Source: Bacillota bacterium (lineage in GTDB: Bacteria; Bacillota; Clostridia; Saccharofermentanales; DTU023). From it: 64,000 nucleotides of DNA. Of this stretch, positions 24,802 to 34,732 are shown piece by piece (positions within the stretch are counted from its first letter, which is position 1; each line of letters starts with the position of its first letter). Made by a program: the position numbers and the translations under genes. Location of the stretch: positions 1 to 64,000 of the forward strand of contig JAKPXB010000046.1 in the NCBI GenBank assembly GCA_029570375.1, in the 5' to 3' direction. The notes beneath the pieces were generated by a model. The model saw only the letters and a list, made by a program, of their open reading frames with translations, was not told the DNA's origin and searched no databases.

Positions 24802-27256
24802 GGGATAACCGCTCCGGATTCCCAGAGGCGCGGAGCCAGTGTCGCAGCATACCCCGGCGCTCATTCGCTTCGTTGTTCGCCAGCATCATGCGCAGCGTCT
24901 GACGCCGTGTGAGGAGGAACAGGCGCTCTTTCGCACGGGTGACTCCTGTATAGAGGAGATTACGTGTTAAGAAAGACGGCGCTCCCGAAGGAATCACAAG
25001 GATTTCAACGGGATACTCCGACCCCTGCGATTTGTGGATCGTTGTCGCGTAAGCGAGGTCAATATCGTCCAGATCGCTGCCTTGAATTATCGCCAGACGC
25101 TCCTCCTCGAACAGCACCGAAATGCTTTTGTCCGAAAGACTAATGGACTGAACAATTCCCATTTCACCGTTCATCACGCCTTTCCCGGAAGCTCCGGTCC
25201 GCGGAATCGTCCACTCGAGATCGTAATGATTCCTTGTCTGCAGCACCTTATCTCCGGAAGTCATGCGGTAACCGTGGGTCTCGATCGAGTAGAAATCTTC
25301 ACCGCGGGAGAACTTCTGAAGGATCCTGTTCAGTTCGACAACGCCGGCTCTCCCCCGCCGGATCGCCGACAGAACCTGAACCCCGTAGATACCGTCAATC
25401 TTATAATGGTCGGGCAGGACCTCACGACACAGTTTTAACACCCCGTCGCTCATTTCCTGCTCGTCTCCGCAGTCGATAAAAATAAAATCTGACTCCAGGG
25501 ACTGATCAAGCATCAACTCTTCCCCTCTGAGAATCCGGTGCGCGTTCGAAACGATCAGCTTATGGTTTTCCTGACGGTAAATCTGCGTCAGGCGCGTGTG
25601 AGGCAGAAATGGCGCGCCCAGAATATCGCGCAGTATTTGTCCCGGGCCGATAGACGGGAGCTGGTCCGCGTCTCCAATCAGCAGGACGCGCGTGCCCGGC
25701 CTTATGGCGGACATAAGGTGAGCGAACAGGAACAGATCAATCATGGAACACTCGTCGACAATCAACGTATCGCCTTCAATCGCCTCCGCCGTCAGCCAGA
25801 ATGATGCATTGGGCATTTCGTCTTCGCGTACCTGCAAGGAGAGCAGGCGGTGCAGTGTCCTGGGATTCATTCGGCAGACTTCCGACAGGCGCCTGGCCGC
25901 CCTGCCCGTCGGAGCGGCTAATAAAATCTTTTCCCCCCTGTTCTTCAGGATACGCGTCAGAAGCCGGACAATCGTAGTTTTTCCTGTCCCGGGGCCCCCC
26001 GTCAACACCGAGAGCGGTTTCGTCAGCGCTACGATGAGTGCCTGACTTTGTTCCTCACTCGGAGAAAACCCCTCATCATGCGCCATCTGCCGCACCGCGC
26101 GGCGTGCCATCTCTTCACTCATTAACCTCTCTGACGGAAGAGGCACAGAGGACAGGAAGCGAAAACGTTCGGCAAGCGCGCGTTCGATGACCGCGATGTC
26201 AGGAAGGGAGAGCGCCTCCCCGTCGACGAGATCCCGCTGCTCCCAGCCCGGCTCCCCCCCGCCGCTTCCGCGCCCTGTGTCAGATCGTGCGTCAGAACAT
26301 CCGCATGGCGCTTCCGTCACATAATCAATCGGAACGCGTCTTTGGAGAAGACCTTCGTCCGGTTCTCCACAGGCGTCCGCGGCGCGCACAAGCTTCCCTT
26401 CGCTGAGCAGTGCGGCGATCGCGTCCCTGACTTTCGATTCATTTACATCTAGCTGCACTGACAGATAACCTGCCACTCTGTCCGACGGAACGATCGTGTT
26501 CCCGCTCTGAAAGAGAGACTGGCTCACGGCGAACAGAACGGCGCCTTTCAGTCTGGAAGGGTGGTCATCCCGGAAGCCAAGTCCCGCCGCCAGGCGGTCA
26601 GCCGTCTGAAAGCCTATGCCAGGCACGCGTTCGGCGAGTATGAAAGGGTTCTCGCGTATCTGTGATTCGGCGGCCATGCCAAATATCCTGTAAATGCGGT
26701 GGATACGCGCCGGACCGATGCCATGTGGCAGAAGAAAGAGCGATAGGTCCTGATAGGCGCGATCCGTTTTGAGCTGATGGCTGAAATTTCTCGCCCTGGC
26801 GAGGCCGATTCCCCGTACTTGAGCAGCGCGTTCCGGATCACAGCGGAGTACCGTCAGCGTATCATCTCCGAAAGCCTGAACGAGTTTCCTTGCTGTCGCT
26901 TCCCCGATACCCTTGACGGCGCCTGAGGCCAGATACTTTTCGATTCGATCGCTTTCGCACGGTTGGTCTCGGCTGATCTGGCGCACGGCGATCTGCGGGC
27001 CGTAAACCGGGTGGTCTTTCCAGTTACCCTCCCCCGACACGGAATCGCCCGCCTGCACGGGAGGCATCACGCCTATCGCTGTCCAGTCTTCACCTTTTCC
27101 TTCGATTTCGAGAACAGTATACCCGTTCTCCTGATTACGGAAAACGACTCGCGACACTGTGCCCGAAAAAGAGATCGCCCGATCCTCTGTGGGATTAACC
27201 TTTTGCCGGTCGTTGCTCAACACTCCATCCCTTCTCTTGTTTGACGCGGATTCCAT
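24794..27256 (-). CDS. recD2: RecD2-type ATP-dependent DNA helicase
   Basis: Superfamily 1B 5'-3' helicase, 820 residues, DNA repair. OB-like N-domain, helix-hairpin-helix segments (IEKYLASGAVKGIGEATARKL split over residues about 107-127), Walker A VLTGGPGTGKTTIVR, motif II IVDECSMIDLFLF, motif III VLLIGDADQLPSIGPG, and the C-terminal HKSQGSEYPVEILV plus LLYTGVTRAKERLFLLT. A Gly/Asp-rich stretch before SLPDIAVIERAL (around residue 325-355) looks like a low-complexity insert. ATG at 27256 with AGGGATGGA is chosen over an upstream ATG. Confidence 0.94.
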   Translation of the reverse strand: MESASNKRRDGVLSNDRQKVNPTEDRAISFSGTVSRVVFRNQENGYTVLEIEGKGEDWTAIGVMPPVQAGDSVSGEGNWKDHPVYGPQIAVRQISRDQPCESDRIEKYLASGAVKGIGEATARKLVQAFGDDTLTVLRCDPERAAQVRGIGLARARNFSHQLKTDRAYQDLSLFLLPHGIGPARIHRIYRIFGMAAESQIRENPFILAERVPGIGFQTADRLAAGLGFRDDHPSRLKGAVLFAVSQSLFQSGNTIVPSDRVAGYLSVQLDVNESKVRDAIAALLSEGKLVRAADACGEPDEGLLQRRVPIDYVTEAPCGCSDARSDTGRGSGGGEPGWEQRDLVDGEALSLPDIAVIERALAERFRFLSSVPLPSERLMSEEMARRAVRQMAHDEGFSPSEEQSQALIVALTKPLSVLTGGPGTGKTTIVRLLTRILKNRGEKILLAAPTGRAARRLSEVCRMNPRTLHRLLSLQVREDEMPNASFWLTAEAIEGDTLIVDECSMIDLFLFAHLMSAIRPGTRVLLIGDADQLPSIGPGQILRDILGAPFLPHTRLTQIYRQENHKLIVSNAHRILRGEELMLDQSLESDFIFIDCGDEQEMSDGVLKLCREVLPDHYKIDGIYGVQVLSAIRRGRAGVVELNRILQKFSRGEDFYSIETHGYRMTSGDKVLQTRNHYDLEWTIPRTGASGKGVMNGEMGIVQSISLSDKSISVLFEEERLAIIQGSDLDDIDLAYATTIHKSQGSEYPVEILVIPSGAPSFLTRNLLYTGVTRAKERLFLLTRRQTLRMMLANNEANERRGMLRHWLRASGNPERLSRA

Positions 27257-27397
27257 TCCATCCCTTTTAGGTTCTACAGACCGCGCAGTCGGCTCTTTCC
27301 TCTCATTTTCGGAATTGCACGATATCACACCCGCCAAACACACGTGACGGCACCTTCTGACCGGAAACGCACGCGTTCATTTCCGTGAGAAACGCGT

Positions 27398-28576
27398 CTA
27401 GAACAGGTGGACCATGTCGAGCCGCTCCCAGGGCAGATCAAGTTCAGGCCGGCCAAAGTGTCCGTAATTGCTCACCTGTGTATAGATCGGTTTCCGCATA
27501 TCGAAACGTTCAATGATTGCGTCGGGACGGAGATCGATATTTTTCTGAACAAAATGGCTGAGGAATTCATCTGAGTGTTTTTTGCCCGAACCGAATGTAG
27601 TGACCGTAACGGAAACAGGCTGCGCCACACCAATGATATACGCCAGCTGCACTTCGCACTGGGAACAGACACCGGCGGCGACCATGTTCTTCGCGATATG
27701 GCGCGCGGCATAGGAGGCCGTGCGATCTACCTTTGTCGGATCCTTGCCGGAGAACGCGCCGCCGCCGTGGTGGCCAAAACCGCCGTATGTGTCGCAGATG
27801 ATCTTCCGGCCTGTAAGACCTGTGTCGCCCTGCGGTCCGCCGATGACAAAACGTCCTGTGGGATTGATGTACACCTTCGTCTGGCTGTCAAACAGATTAC
27901 CTGCCAGAATAGGATAAATCACCTGATCTTCGACTTCGTCACGCACCTGATCCAATGTCGCCTCCGCCCGATGCTGCGTCGACACTACGACCGCGTCGAT
28001 ATGCACGGGGCGGTCGCCTTCATAGCGAATCGTCACTTGTGATTTGCCGTCGGGACAGAGTGACGGAGCGGTACCGTTCTTTCTCGCTTCAGCCAATTTC
28101 TGGGTCAGTCTGTGCGATAAACTGATCGGCAGCGGCATAAACTCCGGCGTGTCGTCGTTCGCGTATCCGAACATCATTCCCTGATCGCCCGCGCCGAGGT
28201 GACTTTCCGATTCCCCCGTTCGCTCCTCATAGGAGCAGTCGACGCCAATCGCTATATCTTTAGACTGTTCATCAATAGCCGTCATCACTGCGCAAGAGTC
28301 AGCGTCAAAACCGTACTGGCTCCCCGTGTAGCCGATCCTCCGGATCGTCTCGCGCGCGATAAAGGGTATATCGGCGTAGGCTGTCGTCGTAATCTCCCCC
28401 ATCACCAGCACAAGTCCCGTCGTCGTCACCGTTTCACAGGCTACCCTCGCAAAGGGATCGTGCTCAATAATCGCGTCAAGAACGGCATCCGCAATTTGAT
28501 CGCACACCTTGTCGGGGTGCCCTTCCGTGACCGATTCAGACGTGAACAGCCATACATCTTTTGTCGAATTGAACAT
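27398..28576 (-). CDS. metK: S-adenosylmethionine synthetase
   Basis: Makes SAM from ATP and methionine. 392 residues, full length: [32 protein letters not shown] (P-loop-like GAGDQG), [35 protein letters not shown], and the end DLPWERLD. Strong start site AGGAG. Expression is governed by the SAM-I riboswitch and terminator in its leader; recD2 and comFC follow on the same strand after 141 bp. Confidence 0.98.
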   Translation of the reverse strand: MFNSTKDVWLFTSESVTEGHPDKVCDQIADAVLDAIIEHDPFARVACETVTTTGLVLVMGEITTTAYADIPFIARETIRRIGYTGSQYGFDADSCAVMTAIDEQSKDIAIGVDCSYEERTGESESHLGAGDQGMMFGYANDDTPEFMPLPISLSHRLTQKLAEARKNGTAPSLCPDGKSQVTIRYEGDRPVHIDAVVVSTQHRAEATLDQVRDEVEDQVIYPILAGNLFDSQTKVYINPTGRFVIGGPQGDTGLTGRKIICDTYGGFGHHGGGAFSGKDPTKVDRTASYAARHIAKNMVAAGVCSQCEVQLAYIIGVAQPVSVTVTTFGSGKKHSDEFLSHFVQKNIDLRPDAIIERFDMRKPIYTQVSNYGHFGRPELDLPWERLDMVHLF

Positions 28577-28634
28577 CTCGTTTCTCCTGTTCTATCAATG
28601 ATATCGGAGCTCTAATCAGCCGATTGCTTCCAAC

Positions 28635-28658
28635 GAAAAAAACCTCCGGGCGGAGGTC
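28635..28658 (-). terminator. metK: SAM-riboswitch expression-platform terminator
   Basis: Minus strand: ACCTCC-GCCC-GGAGGT hairpin followed by seven Ts, directly 3' of the aptamer and about 58 bp before metK. Confidence 0.88.
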
Positions 28659-28664
28659 TTGAAA

Positions 28665-28767
28665 GTATCATCTCTCAGACCGCTCCGGTCTGCAGGACTT
28701 AGCACCGATACGTTACCGCCGGTTGCCGGGTTTCAAAGGGCCTGTCCCTCCACCTCTCTCGATAATC
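28665..28767 (-). promoter_or_regulatory. SAM-I riboswitch (S-box) upstream of metK
   Basis: Minus strand carries the S-box landmarks in order: TTATCGAGAGAGGTGGAGGG, GGCCCTTTGAAACCCGGCAACC, GGTGCTAAGTCCTGCAG shortened as GGTGCTAAGTCC, and CTGAGAGATGA. SAM binding should form the downstream terminator and shut metK off. Confidence 0.96.
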
Positions 28768-28786
28768 ATTGTATTCATTTTTTCAC

Positions 28787-28814
28787 ATTGTACCATAGCC
28801 AGCATTGATCTCAA
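28787..28814 (-). promoter_or_regulatory. Promoter of metK leader
   Basis: Minus strand: -35 TTGAGA, 16 bp, -10 TACAAT, placed about 20 bp before the first aptamer base. Confidence 0.6.
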
Positions 28815-28961
28815 GACGGCGCATTCGTCAAAACGTTCGCCTGTGATAGCCGGCGACATTTTCTTTTTCCACATACGGCTGCGTGAATCCTTACGATGGA
28901 GCAGGTATAGCAGTGCGCACAGACGGCGCCATTAACGATAGTAAGGGCATAGAGAAAAAAT

Positions 28962-30092
28962 ATGAAACCTGTCGTTCTGATCGCAGATGAACATATCCAT
29001 TTTCTGACAAGGCTTGCGGAAAGACTTCGCGCATTGGCAGAAAACGCGTATGAAGTACGGATGATCCCCTCTGCCGGCGAATCCGATATTCTCTTCTCCG
29101 TGAAAGGCTTGCAAAGAGATCTCCGTTTGCGCGTCGCCGTCTTTCTCTATCCGAATCATCTTCCGATCGCCAGTATTCTTTCTGAACTGCCCGGGCACGT
29201 CTGTCTTCTCGGCCTGTGCGAAAATATGCGCGACGGTACAACAGAAGAAATAGCGCAGCCCCTTTTTCGCGCCATGATTGAAACAGAAACAAACGCGCCT
29301 CACGCAAAACTGCCTCATCACACGGATCAGCCGCCGGGCTGCGAGAAACACGGGGCCGTGAAAATCGGCATGATTCCACGCTTCACACGCGCCCGTAAAA
29401 TCGACAGAATTATCCGTTCCTGCCTGTCGGGTGAAGAGGTGATCCCGCCAGGCGGGAAGAGTTCTGCCTGCAGAATCGGGACGCATCTCTCCTTCTCAGA
29501 AGATGCCGGAGCGCGGGTCACCCGTTATCTAATCCGTAAGGAAAAATCTCTCGGCCACACGGTTGTTTACCTGCCAATCAAACCTCTCTATCAGATCGAC
29601 GACCGTTTTCGCCGCGGCTGCGGACAGACTATCGGCGATCTGATATGCCGGCTCTCGACGGGCGATATCCCGGGAATAGAGAATTTCGGGAAGTGGCTGT
29701 ACATGCATGAAAGCGGTTATTACACTTTCTCGATGCCGGAAAGGTCTGACGATATCATCACCTGCGACATCAACACGCTCAGACAGATCATCGGTCTTCT
29801 GCGCGACTATACACATTCACGAACACAACCGACGACATCGTGGATTGACATCGGTGGCCTGCCACTCGCGAAAGTCCTTGAGCTGGCTGTGCTGTGCGAT
29901 TTTCTCTATGTCGACGCGCCGTCCGGTCCCACCGATAAAGAAGAAGCCGCGCGGAGAGAACTCGGGTTGTTTATGGCGCGGCTCCCCAAATCATGCGACA
30001 TCCTTGAACTTCCGCGCCACAGACACCGCGGCGCGGCAGAAAGCGGCTGTATAAGCAGCAGAGGAGAACCGAGCTTTGCTTCCGAGTTATAG
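28962..30092 (+). CDS. TadZ/CpaE-like protein of the Tad (Flp pilus) locus
   Basis: 376 residues. N-terminal about 120 residues read as an atypical receiver-like domain (PVVLIADEHIHFLTRLAERL; IASILSELPGHVCLLGLCEN). The C-terminal half fits a MinD/ParA-like fold, but the Walker loop is degenerate (PPGGKSSACRIGTHLSFSED, no canonical KGGxGKT), and LCDFLYVDAPSG stands for the last strand. TadZ proteins localise the pilus machine and are often degenerate ATPases. Called mainly from position: it overlaps the TadA ATPase gene by 17 bp and opens the locus. Confidence 0.65.
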   Translation: MKPVVLIADEHIHFLTRLAERLRALAENAYEVRMIPSAGESDILFSVKGLQRDLRLRVAVFLYPNHLPIASILSELPGHVCLLGLCENMRDGTTEEIAQPLFRAMIETETNAPHAKLPHHTDQPPGCEKHGAVKIGMIPRFTRARKIDRIIRSCLSGEEVIPPGGKSSACRIGTHLSFSEDAGARVTRYLIRKEKSLGHTVVYLPIKPLYQIDDRFRRGCGQTIGDLICRLSTGDIPGIENFGKWLYMHESGYYTFSMPERSDDIITCDINTLRQIIGLLRDYTHSRTQPTTSWIDIGGLPLAKVLELAVLCDFLYVDAPSGPTDKEEAARRELGLFMARLPKSCDILELPRHRHRGAAESGCISSRGEPSFASEL

Positions 30093-31302
30093 AGAAAAAC
30101 AGGTATGGATCCGGCGCATCGCCTCACATCTCGAACCGGGCGCGGAACCGACCGACGATGAGCTCAGGCGAATCATCGCGGCGGAAGTCTCGATGCGTAC
30201 TCAGGGATCGGCTTTAACAGTCCACGAGAAAACGAGCCTGATTCATCACTTGTTTGACGCCATGCGCGGGCTCGATATTCTGCAGCCTCTCCTCGAAGAG
30301 CCCGCCGTTACGGAGATTATGGTCAACAGGCCTTCGCAGATCTACGTCGAACGCAATGGCAGGTTGGAGAAAACGAATCTCGCTTTCGATTCTGCTTCAC
30401 ACCTTACACACGTGATCAGCCGTTATTTCGGGCGCGCGAACAAACTGGTGCACGAGCGTTCGCCGATCGCCGACATGCGGCTCTCCGATGGTTCGCGCGT
30501 CCATGCCATACTCCCGCCTGCCGCCCCTGAAGGCCCCGTGCTCTCAATCCGCAAATTCACAGGCATCATGCCGACGATGGACGCGCTCATTGAGAACAAT
30601 ACAATCCCCGCCAGGCAGGCGGCCTTTCTGATCGAATCTGTCCGGGCGAGGAAGAATATCTTTATCAGCGGGGGCACCGCTTCCGGTAAGACCACTTTTT
30701 TGAACGCACTCGCGGCTTTTATCCCTGAACACGAACGCATTGTCACTGTCGAAGACGCTGCTGAACTGGATCTGACGGGTAAACACAACCTCGTCCGGCT
30801 TGAAGCGCGGACTTCGGCTGTGGATGGAGGCGGCGCAATCTCGCTGTCGGATCTCATCCATTCGTCCCTTCGGCTAAGGCCGGATCGCGTAATTGTCGGG
30901 GAAGTGCGCGGCATGGAGGCGTATGACATGATCCAGGCGATGCAGACGGGCCACCCCGGTTCCATGTCAACAGGACACGGCAACAGCACTTACGAAATGC
31001 TGAACCGGCTTGCCCTCCTGCTGATGACCGCTTCGCAGCTTCCATGGGAGGCGTGCAGGCGGATGGTCGCTTCCTCTATCAACCTGATGGTTCATCTCGT
31101 CCGCCTGGCGGACGGCCGCCGCCTCGTTCAGGAGATCAGCTCTGTGACAGGCTTTCACGACGACACATTCCGGCTGAAAACGCACTACACCCTGTCTCAG
31201 GAAGCTGATACCGAAAAAACAACACCGCCATCAACAGAAACAGGAGTGAAGAATGATGATGACGAGAAGAAATCACCACAGGGACACTTCCCTGAAGCAT
31301 AA
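30076..31302 (+). CDS. tadA: TadA/CpaF secretion ATPase
   Basis: Cytoplasmic hexameric ATPase powering Flp pilus assembly or a related secretion machine. 408 residues: N-terminal VTEIMVNRPSQIYVERNG, HERSPIADMRLSDGSRV, Walker A ISGGTASGKTTFLNAL, Asp box RIVTVEDAAELDL, Walker B RPDRVIVGEVRGMEAYDM and the His box TGHPGSMSTGHGNS. Starts at TTG behind AGAGGAGA within the end of the TadZ-like gene and ends inside the next gene, so the three are co-translated. The usual long N-terminal extension of CpaF is short here. Confidence 0.93.
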   Translation: MLPSYREKQVWIRRIASHLEPGAEPTDDELRRIIAAEVSMRTQGSALTVHEKTSLIHHLFDAMRGLDILQPLLEEPAVTEIMVNRPSQIYVERNGRLEKTNLAFDSASHLTHVISRYFGRANKLVHERSPIADMRLSDGSRVHAILPPAAPEGPVLSIRKFTGIMPTMDALIENNTIPARQAAFLIESVRARKNIFISGGTASGKTTFLNALAAFIPEHERIVTVEDAAELDLTGKHNLVRLEARTSAVDGGGAISLSDLIHSSLRLRPDRVIVGEVRGMEAYDMIQAMQTGHPGSMSTGHGNSTYEMLNRLALLLMTASQLPWEACRRMVASSINLMVHLVRLADGRRLVQEISSVTGFHDDTFRLKTHYTLSQEADTEKTTPPSTETGVKNDDDEKKSPQGHFPEA

Positions 31303-32851
31303 TAGCAAAAACCCGCCTTCCGGTTTGAGAATGCGCGGTTTCGCCGTCCTGCAGTGGATCGCTCTTTCAGTTATCCCTGCGAGGCTCGCTTCGATCGCGT
31401 TTCTCGGAAGCGCTTCATCAGGCTGGATCGTCGCCGTCCCCGGTGCGTTTCTGCTGGGTATCGGTCTCGCAAGGCTCTTCCACCTTCGGGAAGGCAAGCT
31501 TCTGCTCACGCAGTATCAGCACCTTTTGGGTTACCTTTCGACACGTCTGTCGGCAGGCGTTCCTCTGGAAGCCGCGCTGCTCGAATCTATCGCGCCGCTG
31601 ACACAGCAGCTTGGAAAGCACAACAGAATCATCTGGTCTTTATTCCGATTAAGAAAGAACCTGGAAGCGCAGATGTCGCTGAACGAGGCACTCGCCTCGT
31701 TCACCCGCGAAGTCGGACTTCCTGTATGCACGCGCGACTTTACCATGCTCACACTCCTTTCGAGGGCGGGCGGGCGCATTGATGTTTTTGTCCGGCAAAG
31801 CCATCACGATCTATCCACGCAGATCAACATGCAAAGTGAAGTGGCGAATGAGCGGAGAGGGCACGCGAGTGAGGCCGTCATCCTGTCGATGATCCCCTTT
31901 TTTATGGCCCATTTTGTTTTAGGCGGTTCTGTCTCTTACGGCCAGTCCATTCACCTGAATCAATCGATGGTGATCCCCTTGTCAGCCCTCTACATGCTGG
32001 CGATGTTTGCGTTATTCACTCTGCTGCTTTTGCTCGCGCCGGAGAAAATAAAGGGCAAAACGCGGAAACTGATACGGCGGAATGAACCGGAGAAAGAACC
32101 ACAGGGGAATACGCCTCCGGCTGCGTTTCTGTCGCGTTTTTATCTCGACTGGCTGCCGGGGCAGATCGGGATGTCAGTGTCCTCCTCCGTCCAGCTGCTG
32201 GCGGATCAAAGAGACGGCGCGTGGATGCGCTATATGGCGCGAAAAGTAAAAGATCTCGCGCTTGGATTAACCATTGCGGCTATTCTCGCTTTGACGAGGC
32301 GTGTCTCTTATTTCATTGTCGCGCTGGCGGTCGTATCTGTCTCAACCGCGCGTGATATTGAATACTGTTCGAAAGCGGCGAAGCGCCGGGAGAATTATCG
32401 CTTCTATTATCCGTCGGCAGTGAGTTCGCTCTATATCCTCCTCGAAAGCGGACTGACATTTGACAGAGCTCTTCGCATGGTGGCGAGAGTCACTCTGACC
32501 GGCAGGAATCCAGACGACCCTGTCGCGACCGATCTGAATAAAGCAGTTATCCACCTCGAAACAGGTTACGACAGTGTCATGGCGGCGAGCTGGCTCGCTG
32601 AGCGATGCCCTCTCCCTGAAGTGCAGGCGGCTATCCGGCTTATGGCGCGGTACGAGCGGGAAGGCGGCAGAGAAATTCTGGAATTGATTCGTATGCAGGC
32701 AGACAGGGGACGGCAGCTGTTCCGCGACGCGATGAGGGGCAGAGCGGAACAGAGGTCGTTGTTGTTTGTCTTTCCGATGGCCGTTGATCTCCTCGTGGTG
32801 ATGGCGACCGTGATCCTTCCCGCCGTCACACAGATGGGCATCGTCCTGTGA
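31253..32851 (+). CDS. TadB-TadC fusion: two type II secretion F domains in one polypeptide
   Basis: 532 residues, inner-membrane platform of the Tad machine. N-terminal half: paired helices near residues 30-75, then a T2SSF domain (LGYLSTRLSAGVPLEAALLE ... FTREVGLPVC ... LSRAGGRIDVFVRQS) and two helices (about 205-265). A charged linker with NEPEKEPQGNTPP follows, then a second unit with helices (about 330-355), YPSAVSSLYILLESGLTFDRA, PLPEVQAAIRLMARYEREGG and C-terminal helices. Normally tadB and tadC are separate genes. Start ATG at 31253 has GGAG and overlaps tadA by 50 bp. Confidence 0.85.
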   Translation: MMMTRRNHHRDTSLKHNSKNPPSGLRMRGFAVLQWIALSVIPARLASIAFLGSASSGWIVAVPGAFLLGIGLARLFHLREGKLLLTQYQHLLGYLSTRLSAGVPLEAALLESIAPLTQQLGKHNRIIWSLFRLRKNLEAQMSLNEALASFTREVGLPVCTRDFTMLTLLSRAGGRIDVFVRQSHHDLSTQINMQSEVANERRGHASEAVILSMIPFFMAHFVLGGSVSYGQSIHLNQSMVIPLSALYMLAMFALFTLLLLLAPEKIKGKTRKLIRRNEPEKEPQGNTPPAAFLSRFYLDWLPGQIGMSVSSSVQLLADQRDGAWMRYMARKVKDLALGLTIAAILALTRRVSYFIVALAVVSVSTARDIEYCSKAAKRRENYRFYYPSAVSSLYILLESGLTFDRALRMVARVTLTGRNPDDPVATDLNKAVIHLETGYDSVMAASWLAERCPLPEVQAAIRLMARYEREGGREILELIRMQADRGRQLFRDAMRGRAEQRSLLFVFPMAVDLLVVMATVILPAVTQMGIVL

Positions 32852-33098
32852 AACGGGCGGAGACCAAACTCGCAGGCGCTTGTCATGAGCAGGCCGGCCA
32901 ATAGCGGCGCGCCGCCTCTTTCCCTGAAACAGCGCCGCGATGCGCCTGCCGGAAACAATTCGTCAATCTGCCAATTTCAGTTCCCATGACAAGAACCTGC
33001 ACAATAAACCGCCCTCCGGAAAAGACAATCAACCGATACTGTATATACGTCAAAAGAGATTGAAGCAGACGTCTCAGAACAAAAGAAAGGAGCATCCC

Positions 33099-33287
33099 AT
33101 GAAGAGTCTTAAGAATAATCACAACGGACCCGACCGGGTAGCCTGGAGCGGATTCGGAACACTTGAAGTAATCATAATTATCGCTGTGTTAATCACGGTC
33201 GCGTTACTGTTTCGAGAGAATATTATCGCATTTGCGAGAAATCTGATCGATAAGGTGTTCAGTTCATCCGTCTACGACCAGCTGTGA
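33099..33287 (+). CDS. Flp1-type pilin-like small protein
   Basis: 62 residues, start behind AAAGGAG. A positively charged leader (about 21 residues) precedes GFGTLEVIIIIAVLITVALLF: Gly before the mature end and Glu at +5 of a hydrophobic helix is the type IVb prepilin signature. The short tail matches Flp pilins. Lies 247 bp after the TadB-TadC gene; that spacer holds no gene I can support and may contain a separate promoter (TATATA near 33044). Substrate of the machine; a prepilin peptidase is not in the window. Confidence 0.85.
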   Translation: MKSLKNNHNGPDRVAWSGFGTLEVIIIIAVLITVALLFRENIIAFARNLIDKVFSSSVYDQL

Positions 33288-33324
33288 GCATTCAGGCAAA
33301 AAGGCAGGATCGGGGGAAAAGGCG

Positions 33325-34455
33325 ATGCCGATACAGGTAGAACAGACAGAAATACCGGCAGTCTGGTCACTGACAGTAAATGGTCAGCCGCCTTATCCGT
33401 CTATTGACACAATGGCGGATACAGGGCTCCTGCGGCATCGCCCCGCCTCCGCGGCTTCCCTGTCGTGGTTTCAGACAAAGGCGGATACATGGATTTTTCA
33501 GATCAATCAGGGCGGCCTTGTACCGCTTACAGACGCGGTCAGGCGGAGCAGCGCAGATCCGCGCGCTGGATTCCTTTTGATGATAAAGATGATAGAAGCG
33601 ATTGAAGAAACAATCGATCATCTGCTCCCTGTGATTCCGGAACTGCTGCGTCCCGACCTGTTGTACGTCAGCTGCAGCGCGAACGGCCGCGACGTAGAAT
33701 ATCTGCAGATCGTGACGCTGCCTCTTCTGTGTCCGGAACAAGAGGCCGTTTTGGTTGACGCAGAAATCGTGCGCTGGTTCGGCGCGGCATTTCACTGGGA
33801 TTCTTCTGTTATCCGCAAGCTGAAGGATCTGTACGAAAGGGAAGCCTTCTTCGATTTACTGCTTGAATTGAAATCTTTGGCGGGTGAACCGCTTACCGCG
33901 GTGGAAAAACAACGAGAGAAAGCCACCGCACAGCAGGATCGCAACGCGCGGGACATACACACCCTACCTCAACCGGAGGAAGGAAGAAACAGGCTTCTTT
34001 CTCACATGAAAACGGGAACAACGCGGGGAGGGCGTATCGCGATGAAAATAAAAGAACTGGCGAGGATGATCTTCGGTGTCCAAAACCAGGAAATGATTCA
34101 CGAAGCGACAGAAGAACTGGATCTCTCTTCTGACCAATTCCAAATCGCGCAGCTCTCGCAAGGACTCCCCGGCACACCTGAAGAAGAAATCGGGCATCAC
34201 GCCTATATTCTGACCGAAGAATTTGTCATCGGAAGGGATATGAGCAAGTGTGACCTGTGGATTGATTCGCCCTCGATCAGCCGTCAGCATGCGAAAATAT
34301 CGCGGCACGCCGGGAGCTATTTCCTCGAAGACCTGGGGTCCACGAACGGAACGACACTTGACGGCTTAAAACTGACAAAGAACCGCGAGTATCTTCTTCC
34401 GGAGAAATGCAGAGTCGGCTTCGCCCACGAAGTCTATTATTTTCGGTCGGGGTAG
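33325..34455 (+). CDS. FHA-domain protein of the Tad locus
   Basis: 376 residues. C-terminal FHA domain (about 275-375): FVIGRDMSKCDLWID, SPSISRQHAKISR and LEDLGSTNGTTLDG contain the phosphothreonine-binding R, S, H and N residues. The N-terminal 190 residues form a domain I do not recognise by sequence, common as the partner of FHA in clostridial Tad clusters; a basic, membrane-less linker joins them. Likely senses a Ser/Thr kinase signal and controls the machine. No kinase gene is seen nearby. Good start site GGGGGAAAAGG. Confidence 0.85.
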   Translation: MPIQVEQTEIPAVWSLTVNGQPPYPSIDTMADTGLLRHRPASAASLSWFQTKADTWIFQINQGGLVPLTDAVRRSSADPRAGFLLMIKMIEAIEETIDHLLPVIPELLRPDLLYVSCSANGRDVEYLQIVTLPLLCPEQEAVLVDAEIVRWFGAAFHWDSSVIRKLKDLYEREAFFDLLLELKSLAGEPLTAVEKQREKATAQQDRNARDIHTLPQPEEGRNRLLSHMKTGTTRGGRIAMKIKELARMIFGVQNQEMIHEATEELDLSSDQFQIAQLSQGLPGTPEEEIGHHAYILTEEFVIGRDMSKCDLWIDSPSISRQHAKISRHAGSYFLEDLGSTNGTTLDGLKLTKNREYLLPEKCRVGFAHEVYYFRSG

Positions 34456-34732
34456 GAAGCAGGCATCAAATATCGAATGTTTACGGCCATGACCGCTATA
34501 ATCCGCCGGACGAAGATTACTCGGACATTTCCCTCGCGAAATCAAAAAAGCAACGAGGTGTAACTCCCGGAAGATTGACCACAACATCGCGGCAGCCACA
34601 CAAAAATGTCGGTGACTGTTGCGGAAACGCCGGACAAGCTGCAGTTACCGCAACAGAACTCCTGACACGTCAGTATGAGCGGTTCTCTTCGGCCGTTTCT
34701 CTTGTGAGATACAGCCGCTCCCTACGACGAAC

